Source of the DNA: Rostratula benghalensis
Taxonomy: Eukaryota; Chordata; Aves; Charadriiformes; Rostratulidae
Assembly: GCA_013399305.1 (NCBI GenBank)
Contig: VXAI01000091.1
Location: forward strand, 2,025,759 to 2,089,758
Direction of reading: 5' to 3'
Length of the DNA stretch: 64,000 bases
The position numbers and the translations under genes are program-made. Under the pieces are notes generated by a model. It made no database searches, had not been told where the DNA came from, and worked only from the letters and a program-made list of their open reading frames with translations. How positions within the stretch are numbered: position 1 is the first letter of the stretch; the number at the start of each line of letters is the position of its first letter. Of this stretch, positions 48,901 to 61,458 are shown one piece after another.

Positions 48901-51900
48901 TATATGTGAAAATCAGAAGCGCATCTTTAGACATCTAGGTTTTCAATTTTTGTTTTGAGTAAGTTATTAAGACTTTGAATAGGTTGCCTTTTAAAGCAGT
49001 CTTAATTAGAAAAGGTTTTTTAGAGTAATACTGCAAATCTAAACCCACAATTTTATCCTGTTTAGTTATAACCCCTCGCAATTCTTTCTTCACTGTGGCT
49101 GATTTGGTCAAAATCCTGTCAACTGCAACAGTCCTCTTCTCTGCAGTGGATCTCTATTTATGTGGATGTTTAAAGCAGATACACAACTAGCATGAAATTG
49201 CGTTCCTACAGATACAGAGGAGCTCAGCACAGGAAAAGATCCAACATTCAACTGGCAAAATAATATGGAGGTTATTTAGTTTGTGTTTTCATAGTTTACG
49301 TATGCAGATGGTTACAATCTCTGCTACAGAAAGTGGAGAGGTTTCTGTGTTTGCCTCCTTGCTGTGTCACCAGGAGAACAGCTTGGGTTCGCTGGGTCAT
49401 GAGAGTCCATCGTGTCAGCAATGGGAAAATGCAGGGCAGATTTCCTGGAAATGATGGAACCGATACTTTTGTAAACTGTGGAGTATTTCAGATTCCAAGT
49501 GTATGGAATTGTTGTGCATTTGTAATTCTTTTACTGACTATCATAAACATGGGAGGTTGTTTCCAACAGAAACAATGTTTAGCATGAATATTTCTTAGCT
49601 ATCCTCTAGCTGTATACCCAGCAGCAAGTTTTGGCAGAGTAGCGGTCACAGCACAATGGTTGATGCACAACAGGCTCCTGTATCTATTGCACATACTGTA
49701 TAAGCATCAGCTGAGAAGGAAGGACAAGAATTTGGAAGTGATTTTGCCATATATATTTGTAGGTTCTTTCCCTTTGTTTTGACCAGACAAACTAAAGCAA
49801 AACTACCAGCAAACTGGTAGCTTCTACTATCCCACAGATTTATGTCAAGGTAATTTCAAACTTATAAAATTCCAGCTCTGTGTTTTTCTTGTCCATAAAC
49901 CAGATATTCCTTCCAAATTTCCTGTGCCCAAATGACCGTAATATGTCATAAAGCTTGAGTCACAATTCTGTGTATTCATGTTGCTATTGGATGTAGCAGA
50001 ATCCCGTTGGAGTGAAGGGATTTCTTTCACTGTCTTCAGCAAGCCTTGGATCAGAGTCTGGCTCACTTAGCACACTATTTTGAGAAGTCAGTGACTCTCC
50101 TACACACCACCCTCTCTTCCTTTTGAAAAGCTAATTAATTTATCGGCCTTTAGAATCTCAAGTATTGTTTTAGGGGAGATTTTGGGGGGTTTTGTTTATT
50201 TGTTTTAAATTCTGGCATTGCAGTATGGGTTGCTCATAGACTAAGACGACCCTCATGTTTATAGGCCTCTTGAGGAGGCTGAATCACAAGTCTTCAATAA
50301 AATATAATCAACATTTTAAAAAACTCACAGATAGAACATTTTAACTAAACACAGAAAATACCCTGGTGTTCTACCCCACAAAGTCTTATCGTGGTCAGCT
50401 TGGCTTCTGTACTAGAAAAACATCCTCAGCTCTTCGAATATGCCAATAAACTTCCCCTGAGAGCAAATAAAGCCCTCCACTCAGGCTACATCACCAGTGT
50501 TTGCTTGTTAGACTTCAGATGAAAGAATCAAAAACTTCTCCACTGAACCAACAAGCTGCTGGAGGAGCTCAAACTGCTGTGAGCATGGGAAAGCAGAGCA
50601 GTTGAAGCCATAGAGACAGGATTTAGGACAAAGTGATGTCACAACCTAGCATCCAACGTATTTTAGTACGCAAACAGGAAAACATTTGAACTCCAAAATC
50701 TCCTGGGACTCCTTGTGCAGTGTCTGACAAGGTATCCAGGTACTAACGGGGAGCAGCAGATCCCCTCCATGCTGCTAGCTGTTAGTGTGAGACATGAGAG
50801 GAAGTATGGGCAGGGAGAGCTGGGGGAGAACAGAGCATCCCTCCCAGCCCATTTGACAGCCTGAGCTAGAAAATTGAAATGCATGCTTTGCAAGAGACAG
50901 ATTTCCTTACTTCAACGCTGAAATAAGTTCTCCTTAGCAAAGGATTGCTTTTAATGCAAGTGCTTTGCTAAGGCTGGGTGTGCACACCATAAAGCATAAA
51001 TGCAGCCTTTTGTGTGTACATGTGTGTGACAGTTATCTAAGTGCATAGTGACCAAGCCTCAATAAAGGTCTGTTGTAATTCCCTCAACTCAGGTGAAGTT
51101 GTAACAGCATTAACAGAGAATTTGCCTACACTTGTTTTCCCAGGCAGCAACAGACAGAGGCAGCATATCACAAGTCTTCAGTCATGAAGGAAAACACTCC
51201 TTAAGTCAAAATCAAGACTCTTTTTCCTCCTCCTGTATCTTCTTTAGAAATAGGCTCATGCAAAGAAGTTCTTGAGATGTTTGGATCCTGGAGGTTGGTT
51301 CAGGCCTGTTGTGGAACATCCTGAGAGGAGGTTGCCTTCAGCTTCTCATAAAAATCTTGTCAAGCTGAGAGAGGAGGTGAGCCAGTTTCCTGTCTCAGCT
51401 GAATTCCCCTCTTTCCTCTTTTGCTTTCTGGGGTTGTAGCATATTTCCTAAAGAGATGCTGTTTGTGTTAGTTTTTAAGTGGTCTGCTTCACATGTGACG
51501 TGAGCATCTCCACAGCACTTGGGACTAACCTGCAAGTCGGGTGCCCTCAGGTATCAGTTTGTGCAAACACTGAACCCATTCACACCTGAGAATATTTTTC
51601 ATGCTCAAGACAGACACGTGTGTTTCTGGAAAACCTGGCCTTTCATCTTTTGCAAACTATCGATAATAAGCATCAAAAGATTTTAGCCTATATTTACTGA
51701 GCCACTATCCCAGAAATGATTTGTAGGTCAGTTTACGTACCCTCCTTACAGTCCTAAGGCTTTCTAAATGGAAGCAACCCTGGTTTTGCCAACGGGTGTT
51801 ATATGACAAGCTGGGCTCATGATGTTTGGTTAACCTTCAAAGAAACTGGGCTGAAATCATGTAACTATTTTCATTACAGCCTCCACCTGGACTGACATCA

Positions 51901-54161
51901 CAGTCTCACATAATAAACAAGAGCCCTGTCCACTAAACCCTTTCAACCTTTATGTTTTAATGAAGTTTTCAGTTTATGTAAAGATTTTGGTGAAAATCCA
52001 CTTTTAAAAAATCACACTGTGAGTGCCTTTATGTTTGTGGCTTTCCCCTTCCCTTGATCATATTTTATTTTGTTCTGCTTTCTTTACTGATTTTGCCAAA
52101 ACTAACTTATGCAGACTTCGGTTTGCTTTGCTCCCAGGTTTCTACTTCTAGCATTTGATTTTTAAAGGTTTTAAAATTTGGACTCAAGAATAAATGTCTC
52201 AGGTTTTCAAAGCCAGAGTAATTTGCATTAGCAAGCTGGTGTATTGCACCTGTATCAGCTTAGTGGCACTAAACTTCTCAAGGGAATTTTTCATTAGAGA
52301 TTTTTCACTTTATTTTTGTTCAGGCATCAGAAGGAGAGCCTAGCCAAGAACTGAAAAGACTGATTAAACTTTAAATAGTTTTACTAATAATACTGAGGAG
52401 AAATGGGCTGCATAAGGGATTTGCTTGCTGTGCACTTGGCCAGTATGAATGCTCTACCGTTATTACCAAAATTCTTCATGCTTGTGTTCAGCGCTTAGTG
52501 TGTGCAAAAAAAATAAAGTATCAGAGGTTTCAGCAGATAAAGCATAGGTTCAAACCATGGCCTGAGGGTAAATGTACCACTTTGTTGAAGCTGCAGAACT
52601 GCCTGACATGCCTGAGAATCATAAAGCCACATAAAACCACTGCCATATTTCATGATATGTGCCAATACCCTGATGTGCTACGATGATGAACCGTGTGTGA
52701 TATTTGGTGTGCCCAGAGTCAGAGATCCATCCTCTGCCACTGTGCACCACACTTTGTATTTCTGCTCATGACCTCAGCATGGTTTCATATAGGCAAAACG
52801 TGTCACTTGTGCTGTTGCTGCCACTTTAGGTAGGAATGGGTCATTATACAGTTGTGTCCTTTTCTTGAATATATAAATTAAGCTAAATCAGCTTAATTAC
52901 ATCATATGTGCATAGTGTGACTGGGCCTTTTGCCTAGTGAAATGGGCTGTCACATAGGAAGGGCTGTCTGCTTGAACTTGTGTTTTCTCCACTTCTGCTT
53001 TGTCACAGCTTTTTCTTGTACAGGGAATGCAAAGTGGGATGGTGATCAGCGTGTGCAGCACTGAGAGAAAGTAACGAACAAGGTCCCTATGTGACAGCTG
53101 AAATGTGCTGAAGCACAGTCAACACCTGAAGTCACCCGATGCCAGTTACAGGTACGTCTGTTGGCAGAAGCTGGGGCATTTGCAGGGAAGATGCAGGTCT
53201 AGAAAACGTGCCCACAGCCAGTCACATCCAGGGTCCTGGCAGAGCAGCGAAGCATTTCCTCTGTGCTGACCGTGAGCAAAGCAAGCACATGTGTCCCTCC
53301 CTGACAGAGAAATACAGCTCTTGGCTACAGGTACAGTCCACTAATAGTTAGGCTGGAAGCTGCATGTACCCTGGTCTCTAGTGGAGTGGTATCCCACTCC
53401 TTTCTTTAAGCTACATTGTGGGAAGTTCATGCAAGCAATGTATGTTAACCCTGCCTAGTCCCTTTTCTCCAGACCTCTGTGGTGCTATTTTCTGGCACAA
53501 GGACCCAAAGCAGAAAATGGAGATGGATTTGCTTCAGCCCATCCTTCTGCCATCCTTATGTTGGGTAGTCTTTTCCAAAGTTATCCTTGCTGTACTGCTT
53601 GAGGACTAAGTCATTTTGTCACTATTGGTAGGAATTGGAGGACCAGATAAAGCCAATTGGCAGGAAAAGTGAGAGAAGCAGGTGATGACCAGAGCTGAGT
53701 GAGAAAGCAGTCATGCCTGACCTGTGCCTATTTTCAAGCCAAAGCTCAGTGTCCATCTGGGCTGGACACAACCCTGTACTCATTCATGAGTGCTAAAAGG
53801 ATTGAGGTGCACAACCCAACCACATCCCTACCAGCTACTCTGCCAGCGCGTAACCCCTCTCCAAAGAGCATGCTGAGGCTCCACCTGTACTTCTTTTCTC
53901 TCACACCAGAACCCTTGAAGTTCCTCACTGACTGCCTCCTGGTGCAGCCATCTGTACTGTCTGGTGAAGGACTTCTCAGAGCACTCCTTCAAATGCTTAG
54001 TCCCTGTCAGCTCTCCAGTCACCTTCAGATCACTGTTCAGTAGCACCTTCTTGCTTTTTGGGTCAGAAGTGCTCTACAGAATATTCCCTTCCTTGTACTT
54101 CACTGTGAATTGACGATCATTTAATCTTCAGTCTGCCATTATTACTTTTTTAATTTTACAT

Positions 54162-54722
54162 AATCACAGAATAGTTGAAGTTAGAAGTTATGGTCATCAA
54201 GTCCAACCTCCCCCTTGCTCAAAGCAGGGTCAGCTAAAGTACGTTGCGCAAGATGGTTAAAGGTGCTTCAGTCAGCTTTTGAATATCACCAAGGGTGGAG
54301 ACTTCCCACCCCCTCTGGGACATCTGTGCTAGTGTTGAATGACCATTGCAGTAAAAATGTTTTTCTTATGTTTAAATTGGATTTATTGTATTTCAGTTGC
54401 CTATTCTCCTTTCAGTGGGCATCACCACATTGCTGGTTTACAGTCCACCAGGATCCTCAAGGCCTGCTTTCCACCTGGTCACCATTCAGCATGTTCTAGT
54501 CCATGGGGTTGTTCCTTCTCAGGGACAGGACCTTGGATTTCCCATTTTTTAATTTTGTAAGTTTCCTGTTGGCTCATTTTTCCAGCCTGTCAAGGTCCCC
54601 TGGAATGGCACCAAAACAGTCTGGTGTATTAGCCACTCCTCCTGGTGTTGTACCATCTGGAAGCTTAGTTTGCTGGTGCAGTCTGCTTCATTATCTAGGT
54701 CATTCATGAAAAAGAATCAAAT
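54162..54722 (-). mobile_element. CR1 LINE fragment, older, minus strand
   Basis: A diverged antisense CR1 starts at aatcacagaatagttgaagt. Beyond ~54420 it continues into the more 5' CR1 block with gggacaggaccttggatttc and the cagcctgtcaaggtcccctg stretch typical of older bird CR1 families. It is the longest CR1 fragment in the window, and its frames are broken. Confidence 0.85.
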
Positions 54723-57562
54723 ACTGAGAGCTTTTACCCACTGGAAGCTCACTTTCTCATTTAAGCATTTTATTTATTAATATCCTGTTATGTTTAGGTG
54801 CAACATAAAGCCATCGAATTAAGTGAATCATATTCCCATAAAATCTGTAAGAGAATATTTCCAAGAAAATAGTTTTGTTTTCAGGGTCAACCTCACAGAA
54901 CAGCATTTAGAAGAACACCGAGACTTATTTTTGACTTAAATTTCTCTAGAGAAACAGTCTGTTTTCTAAAAGGGTTTGTGGCTAAAATACAGAACAAATT
55001 TACAAAAAAAGAACAAAGGATATGTTAAAGGATACTCCCTAGCCCTGAAGTAAAACATAGAAATGCTGGAAATAGGATGCTCCAGCATGAAGAAATACAT
55101 ACATATCTATATATATGAAAACATTATATTTGCACTTTCCATCCAGCATGAGCATAGCCTAGCTGTGGCAACTGATGAGTATTGTAAATGGTTTTGTGCT
55201 AATATAGCTTCGTTCTGTTGATGCAAACTTGCATGCAAAAGACAGGCAGATCTAAGGTGGGGTAGCTACAGTTTCATACACAGACAGGCTGGTGTAACTC
55301 TCCCATGTAAGAGAGAGAACAGGAGCTGAAGTCTGCACAAGGCTCAGAGCTCACATCCACTTTCCTAGCAATAAGCAAGGCCCCAGATTACTCTCATAAT
55401 GTTGCTCTTCATTTCTGTCCTACCACAACTGTCTCTTTTTTGTCCTGTGCTTTATCACACTTGTTATAATTCTCAGTCCTGAGCAAGAATGGGGCGAACC
55501 CTAACTCTTGTTTGTTCCTTTTTGTGTTCCCAGGCCGTGTTCCTGTTTGATTAGTAGTGTTTCCTTTTTCCTGTCCTTTGCTTATTACTATAACACATTT
55601 CCTGTTTATCCGTTTATAGTAACCAGACAAAAATAATGTTGTTTAGAACTTAGAGAGACCTCTGTCTTGGAAGTGCTAGAGCTTCAACAACACAACACGT
55701 TTGATTCTTACACTCCTTCCTGATGTCTTGGCTTCCGCCTCCTCTCCATTCCGCCCCCACACTTCCCAATTCTGCTCCCTTTGTCATCACATCCCCCATC
55801 TTTACTTTTTGCTCACTCCAAAACCCTTCACTCACCCCATCTTCTTATTTGTGGCAGTGGAAACTTAAGTATTTGGCAAGCAGGTGAGAAAGAACCACAA
55901 AAAGGGGCCACTGCGCAGCCAGTGTAAACATGAGCTTCACGGTGGCAAACCCTCTCGCCCCAACTTCACTGTAAGAGAAACAAAGTTGGACACTGCTCTC
56001 CAGTGACAGGACGTGTGCAGGGAAAGACAAACAACTGAGTGAAACTGAGCCCGTTGCTGGGCATCCATCAAAAGCTGGATTAAAAATTCTAGATCTAAAA
56101 AACCAGAAGTATTGCTTTTGCTTCCTCATGGTTTGAGGACATTTAGGGTTTACATTTTCAAGCTTCTTGTTACCATATTGACAACTATTGATTTCCAAAC
56201 ACTGTTTTCCTTTTTAACAAAAGCTCACATTCACAGGTAACCCGCTTACAACAGCATCTTCTTTAGACCTGCCAGAGAAATTGCATACACATATTCACAG
56301 CACAGTTGCCTTAAGAATTAATATAAATGTACAGATTACACTTTCATAGCTAGCCCCAACAGGACAGTGCATTATAGGAAAATAAATGTGTCTCTTCATG
56401 CCCCAGATGAAGGTTATTCCTTCCATCCACAGACAGTTACACCATGGGGTGCAGAGCCACAGCCCAGTAAGTTACAACCTTCTGTCATCAGGAGTTCTCT
56501 GGTGACCACTGTCAAGTAACTTCTTGCTACGGCTCTTCTGGTCCTGGCCACTACCCTTTTTCCCACTGCTGCAGAGTCCTGGAGAGCTACCTCCAGTATA
56601 CCACCACTGCTCCTCCATCACTCGTGGCTTCATCCTGACAGAAGGGTCCTGTCTGGTCAGGAAGGATTACTGGAGGATATTGCAGCCTGGAGGTTGGAAC
56701 TGGAAAGTACTGTAACATTTAGCAATGAACCTGACAGTTCATTGCAACAAATGAGACCTCATGACCAGAAGGCTTAGGTTATAATGGGGTGTCAAGAGCT
56801 ATCATTTTCATTTTTGGTAGCTGTGAAAATAGCTCTTCTTCTTGCTAAACACTTAGTGTCTGTCTAAACAATCTTATTAGGAGCTTAGACCATTACTGAG
56901 CAAGCATTATGTCTGTCCAAAAGGTGAAGAAGATGCCCTAAAGACGGAATTTAGATCAGGTGAGACAGAGAAGGACCATACCAAAGAAAACAGATGTACC
57001 CTTCCGAGAGGGCTTTTGTTATTCAAACATTCAAGGGTATACTTAAAAGAGAGCTTGGAGAAGCTAATGTGCAGCAACGTTTGCTGCAAGTCCATTATGG
57101 ATGTAAGTCACAGTGGAGTGCCAAAACCCTCTTTCTTAGTTAATAACCTGACTCCAGTATGTTGAGCTTTACAGTGACAAAAACCAGCTGTGGGATGTGA
57201 TGTCATGTGACAAGTGAAGTTTTGCAGTCCCTCCAACTAAAGTAACTGAAGGTACGGGGAGGTTATAGACAGCGTTATCAAGCTTTAGTACCTGTAAATC
57301 ATCTAAATAAGCAACTTCACTTAACTTTTCTAAAGACATGTTCTGTTCATGTGCTTATTAGCTAAAATAATGATGCTAATTATTTAGGTGCCTGCTTATA
57401 AACTCAAGTGCCTAACTTGAAGTGTAAAATGTTGTCCTAAGTTCCTTGTCAGTGCTTATGGTCGAGCACTGAAAGCAGGGTGACTGCAATCCAGAACACT
57501 GCATTCCTATCACTTGACTGGATGTTCAAGAATACAATAAAAGAACTATAATTGTAGGTAAT

Positions 57563-57627
57563 AAATTCTTGCCTTGAGTGTTTTCATTTTCATAGGCATT
57601 CTTGTCTTGAGTGTTTTCACAGGCATT
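57563..57627. repeat. Imperfect duplication, about 30 bp
   Basis: The pattern attcttgccttgagtgtttt, then cattttcataggcatt, is followed by a second copy cattcttgtcttgagtgttt, then tcacaggcatt. The second copy lacks a short cattttcat piece. Confidence 0.8.
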
Positions 57628-60600
57628 GATTTCCCTCAGGTAAAAATATATACACCAGAGTCACATTTACATTTTTGTCTAAGCTTTGCCACCCTCTGTT
57701 TTCCAACAATTTTTATGCCTTTGTTTAACGGTATGTAATTTGTAGCAAGTTGTATGCTTCAAAAGAAACGCCTAAAATTCTGTTTATTATCCCATTCTTC
57801 ATTTGTCACTGAGTTCAGCTTGTCCCGCCATGGCATTGAATAGTCATTTGCTAACAACTTAGACAGTAGATAATCACCAGTTTCATCTCCAAGAGTTAAA
57901 ATAGTTCAGGGTGGTGCTTGTGAGTGTTTGCTTGTACATGCACACCCTGCCCCCAACAAGCCACAGTTAACCACGGACAAATCTCCACATATCTAAATAC
58001 CATTTTTCCTTGCACAACAGCGGGAATCTGTCCCGAGTCACCCCAGTGTGCCCTTTGTCTCTTTCCCTGAAACCGTACAATTAGCATCTGGTTTCAGTAC
58101 TGAGCGTTCGGACAGGAGGGGATACAGCAAAGTCCCTCTTGTTAGTTACTGCTATGGACTGGACGAGTCGGTAGTAGTGTGCAAAACTGTAACCAGCAGA
58201 AATAACTAAAAGGGTCACCCTGCCAAATACAGCCCCACAACTTTTTACCTATTGGCTTCCTTTTCTCTCGGCAGAAATACAGCCTTTTGGAGACAGAGAA
58301 CTGAGAGTCCCAAGAGAGGGCCAAGCAGTTCTCTGTAAGCTGTGATGGAAAGAAGGGAAAAGGAATAAGAAGACACAGCACTTGCATGTTGTACCCCTGC
58401 ACCATCAGTTATTACAAACTTGGCTTGTGTGCATGAAAAAAGAAAGGAACCCATCACCTCCACCCCAGCACAGAGGGAATACACTTCGTGGAAAGACTTG
58501 GGTTTATTTCTGAGAAGTTTCCCCTCCATTCCCGCTTGTAATGCACCTGAGAGTAGCTGCAGGCAGGGCACCACAAGCACTCTGAGCAGGCAATGTTTTG
58601 CTCCTTAGTTTCTGAACTCTTAGAGCAGTTTATGGGGCTGCACAAAAGTCATGGTGAAGGCTGGGGAGAAAAGTAGTAACAGTTTAGGACAAGGACTTCA
58701 GGTCAATAATTTGATGTTAGCCACGAAGGACTCAAAAGTAAGATACAGCCCTGACATTGCATCTAGTTATCACCTAAAGCCTAAATCTGTTCATGCTAGT
58801 TATAAATTGCAAAAATCACATGAAACAACTCCTACCACCATTTGCTGGTTTCCAGCTAGTTTCTTTGAACAAGTCCAGCTCAGGTTGCTGAGGCATTTGC
58901 GTTCCTCATTTCTTTATCAAATCAAGCACATTATGTGAGTGTTCCAGTATGGAGAGACAGTTATAAATGTTGTGCAGTCCAGTGCACTCCAGCTTGATAT
59001 GAGGTTCTTCCTGAAGGAGGTGGGCAGTGAGTCATGTCCAGAAGTAATGTGTGTAAGTGGGGCTGTGAAAGAGAGGAGAGGGTAGCGGAGTGGGGATTGA
59101 GGAGCCAGATGCTGCACTTTGCTGGGGTTCCCTGATGCTGCAAGCGGCCATGGAAACACTAACATTTCAGCCTTGGTGCTCCCAGGTCCTAGAGAACAAG
59201 CTGGATGTATGGACTGGGGAAATGCTGGCTGAACTTTGTGGTTGAGTTTGTACACTTCAAATGGGACAGAATCTTATGATTCTGCAATGTGTGCTAAGGA
59301 ACAGGGAGGATCACTCTTAAAAGTACCACATCTGTCCCTTCGCAACATCCAATGCAGTAGTTTTAAACCATGCAATCACTATGACCTTAACATGCACTGC
59401 TGACACAGTGTTACACTTTTTCATCTCTTCCAGTCATTGCAGCATTTTGCATAGGGATTGAATGAATGATGATTTTACTTTACATATGCTTTTACGTATA
59501 ATACTACAGTTGTGCAAGTAAGGAAACGTGAACATAGCGACCTGGTTCTTCCCAATTGCTGTAAGGTAAGTCTAGACTGCAGATGCCCATATTTCCCAAA
59601 TTTTTGCAGCTATTGCGTATATTTCTTTGACTCCTCTCTCACCATTTAGTCAGCCATGTATTTACTGGGCACACGCTTCGTATGTGAAGCAATTTTTTCC
59701 CCACTCTGTTTCTGTCTGAGCAGCCAGACAGCCAATGATAAACTGCCCAACTTCTTACACACATTTTCACGGACAGAGAGCCAGACTGGCTTATGTTATA
59801 ATAAGCATCTGTTGGATTGAGCAAGGAGGAAGTGTTTGTGTATTTGACTACACATCCTTTTTGAGCTATTTTGGTGTCAAACCACATCAACAATTAGACA
59901 AAATGGCATGTCCATGGCTTGCTGAACATTCAGCCCTGAAAACTGTGGAACAGTAATTCTAATCCTAACTACATTGGTCCCCCATGAACATATGTGGGAA
60001 TGCACAGAGACTGGTCTTCTGCATGTCGTGTGACAGGAAGAGAGACAAAATCACAGACCCTGAACATCTAATACCTATTGCTGTGTGAAAAGTAGACAAA
60101 ATCAAGGTCATTTTCCATTCCTTCAATAGACTCCTATGAATATGACTTTCGTTGAAAAAGCAGTGCATGATTATAGCATGTCAACAAGAAAGATGTTGCC
60201 TGTTAAGCTTTATGACCCAAGATTAAATTGCAGGTGTAACTTGTTCCAGTTTGCTGCTGAATTCCAAAGAAGTGGAATCAGAAATTGTGCACTGGAGACA
60301 AGTGAAACCCAGCTTTAGCATACACTGTGCATCTGATGTTCTACTCTTGCCATATGGTTTGACACTAGGCTTCCAGCTTTGCCTGTTCTAGATTTGAGAC
60401 CAGCCTGATATACCAATCCGATATTGCACTCCATCTTGGGGTCAGTCATGTGGGTATCAGTAGGACTCCACAGTTTATTCAGTGAGTGAAATGAAAATTC
60501 TTCAATCCAGCCAGTAGTGACGGGCTGAAATGCAGTTTAACAGGAGCACTTCAGCAATCTTGGAGCCTGTAATGTGGTGGCTTTTATGTTGCAGATGAAA

Positions 60601-61418
60601 TGTAGCACAGCAGATAAATACCCACATTGCAAGCAGCGATGGCAATCTCAATTGCAATACCAGCAGCCTCAGTATGATTAAAACCCATTTCATGTGGGAT
60701 TTCAAAGGAGAGTTGTCAATAAAATGGCTCCTCTATCTACCACAGATATGGCCTAACTTCAGAACTGTTTATATTAAGGTAATTTGTTATACCATTTATC
60801 TGAAGAATCCTTCCCAGAGAAGCTTAGCATAGCAAAACTACAAGGAACTATCTATTATTTCAGTGGTTCAGAAGAACGTTGTTACCAAAAAAAAGCTTAG
60901 TGATGACCCTGCTAATTAATAACCATCTTTCAAAAGATCAAAGAATGGAACCTGATCAGGAACAGATGCTGTTATGTATGGTTATTTACATTTTCTTGCC
61001 TGATACCCTAACATACTTTTAATGATTTATCTCCCTCTTGCAAAGGGTTGTTCCATGGTTTTATGAAACGAAATCAATGTGTCTGTTCTTGGCAGATGAC
61101 TGCATACCTAAGATTGTGCTGCCCTTGATCCGTACATGGAATTTACCCAAGTGTGAATGGGAATTTCATACAACGTGTATGACCACAGTCCAGGAAGAGA
61201 GAAATCCTCCTGTCCTCAGGGAGATTTTCCTGGGTAGTGATGGGGCACCACCAGTGATACTTCACTGGGCAAAAGGCTGCAGGACTCAGGCATAAAAACT
61301 GGAGAGCACTTGTAACACAGAGTCTTCCGTCTTTCCCCTCCTGCAAGGGTTAAGTGATGGATATTAGTGTGTCATGTCCCTCCTCTCCACATTTGGGTTT
61401 CTGCAGAGAAATCTGGTA

Positions 61419-61458
61419 TTCCAGATGCTTCAAGACAGTTCCAGATGCTTCAAGACAG
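61419..61458. repeat. Exact tandem duplication, two 20-bp units
   Basis: The unit ttccagatgcttcaagacag occurs twice in a row without change. This is a recent slippage-type duplication in non-coding sequence. Confidence 0.95.
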
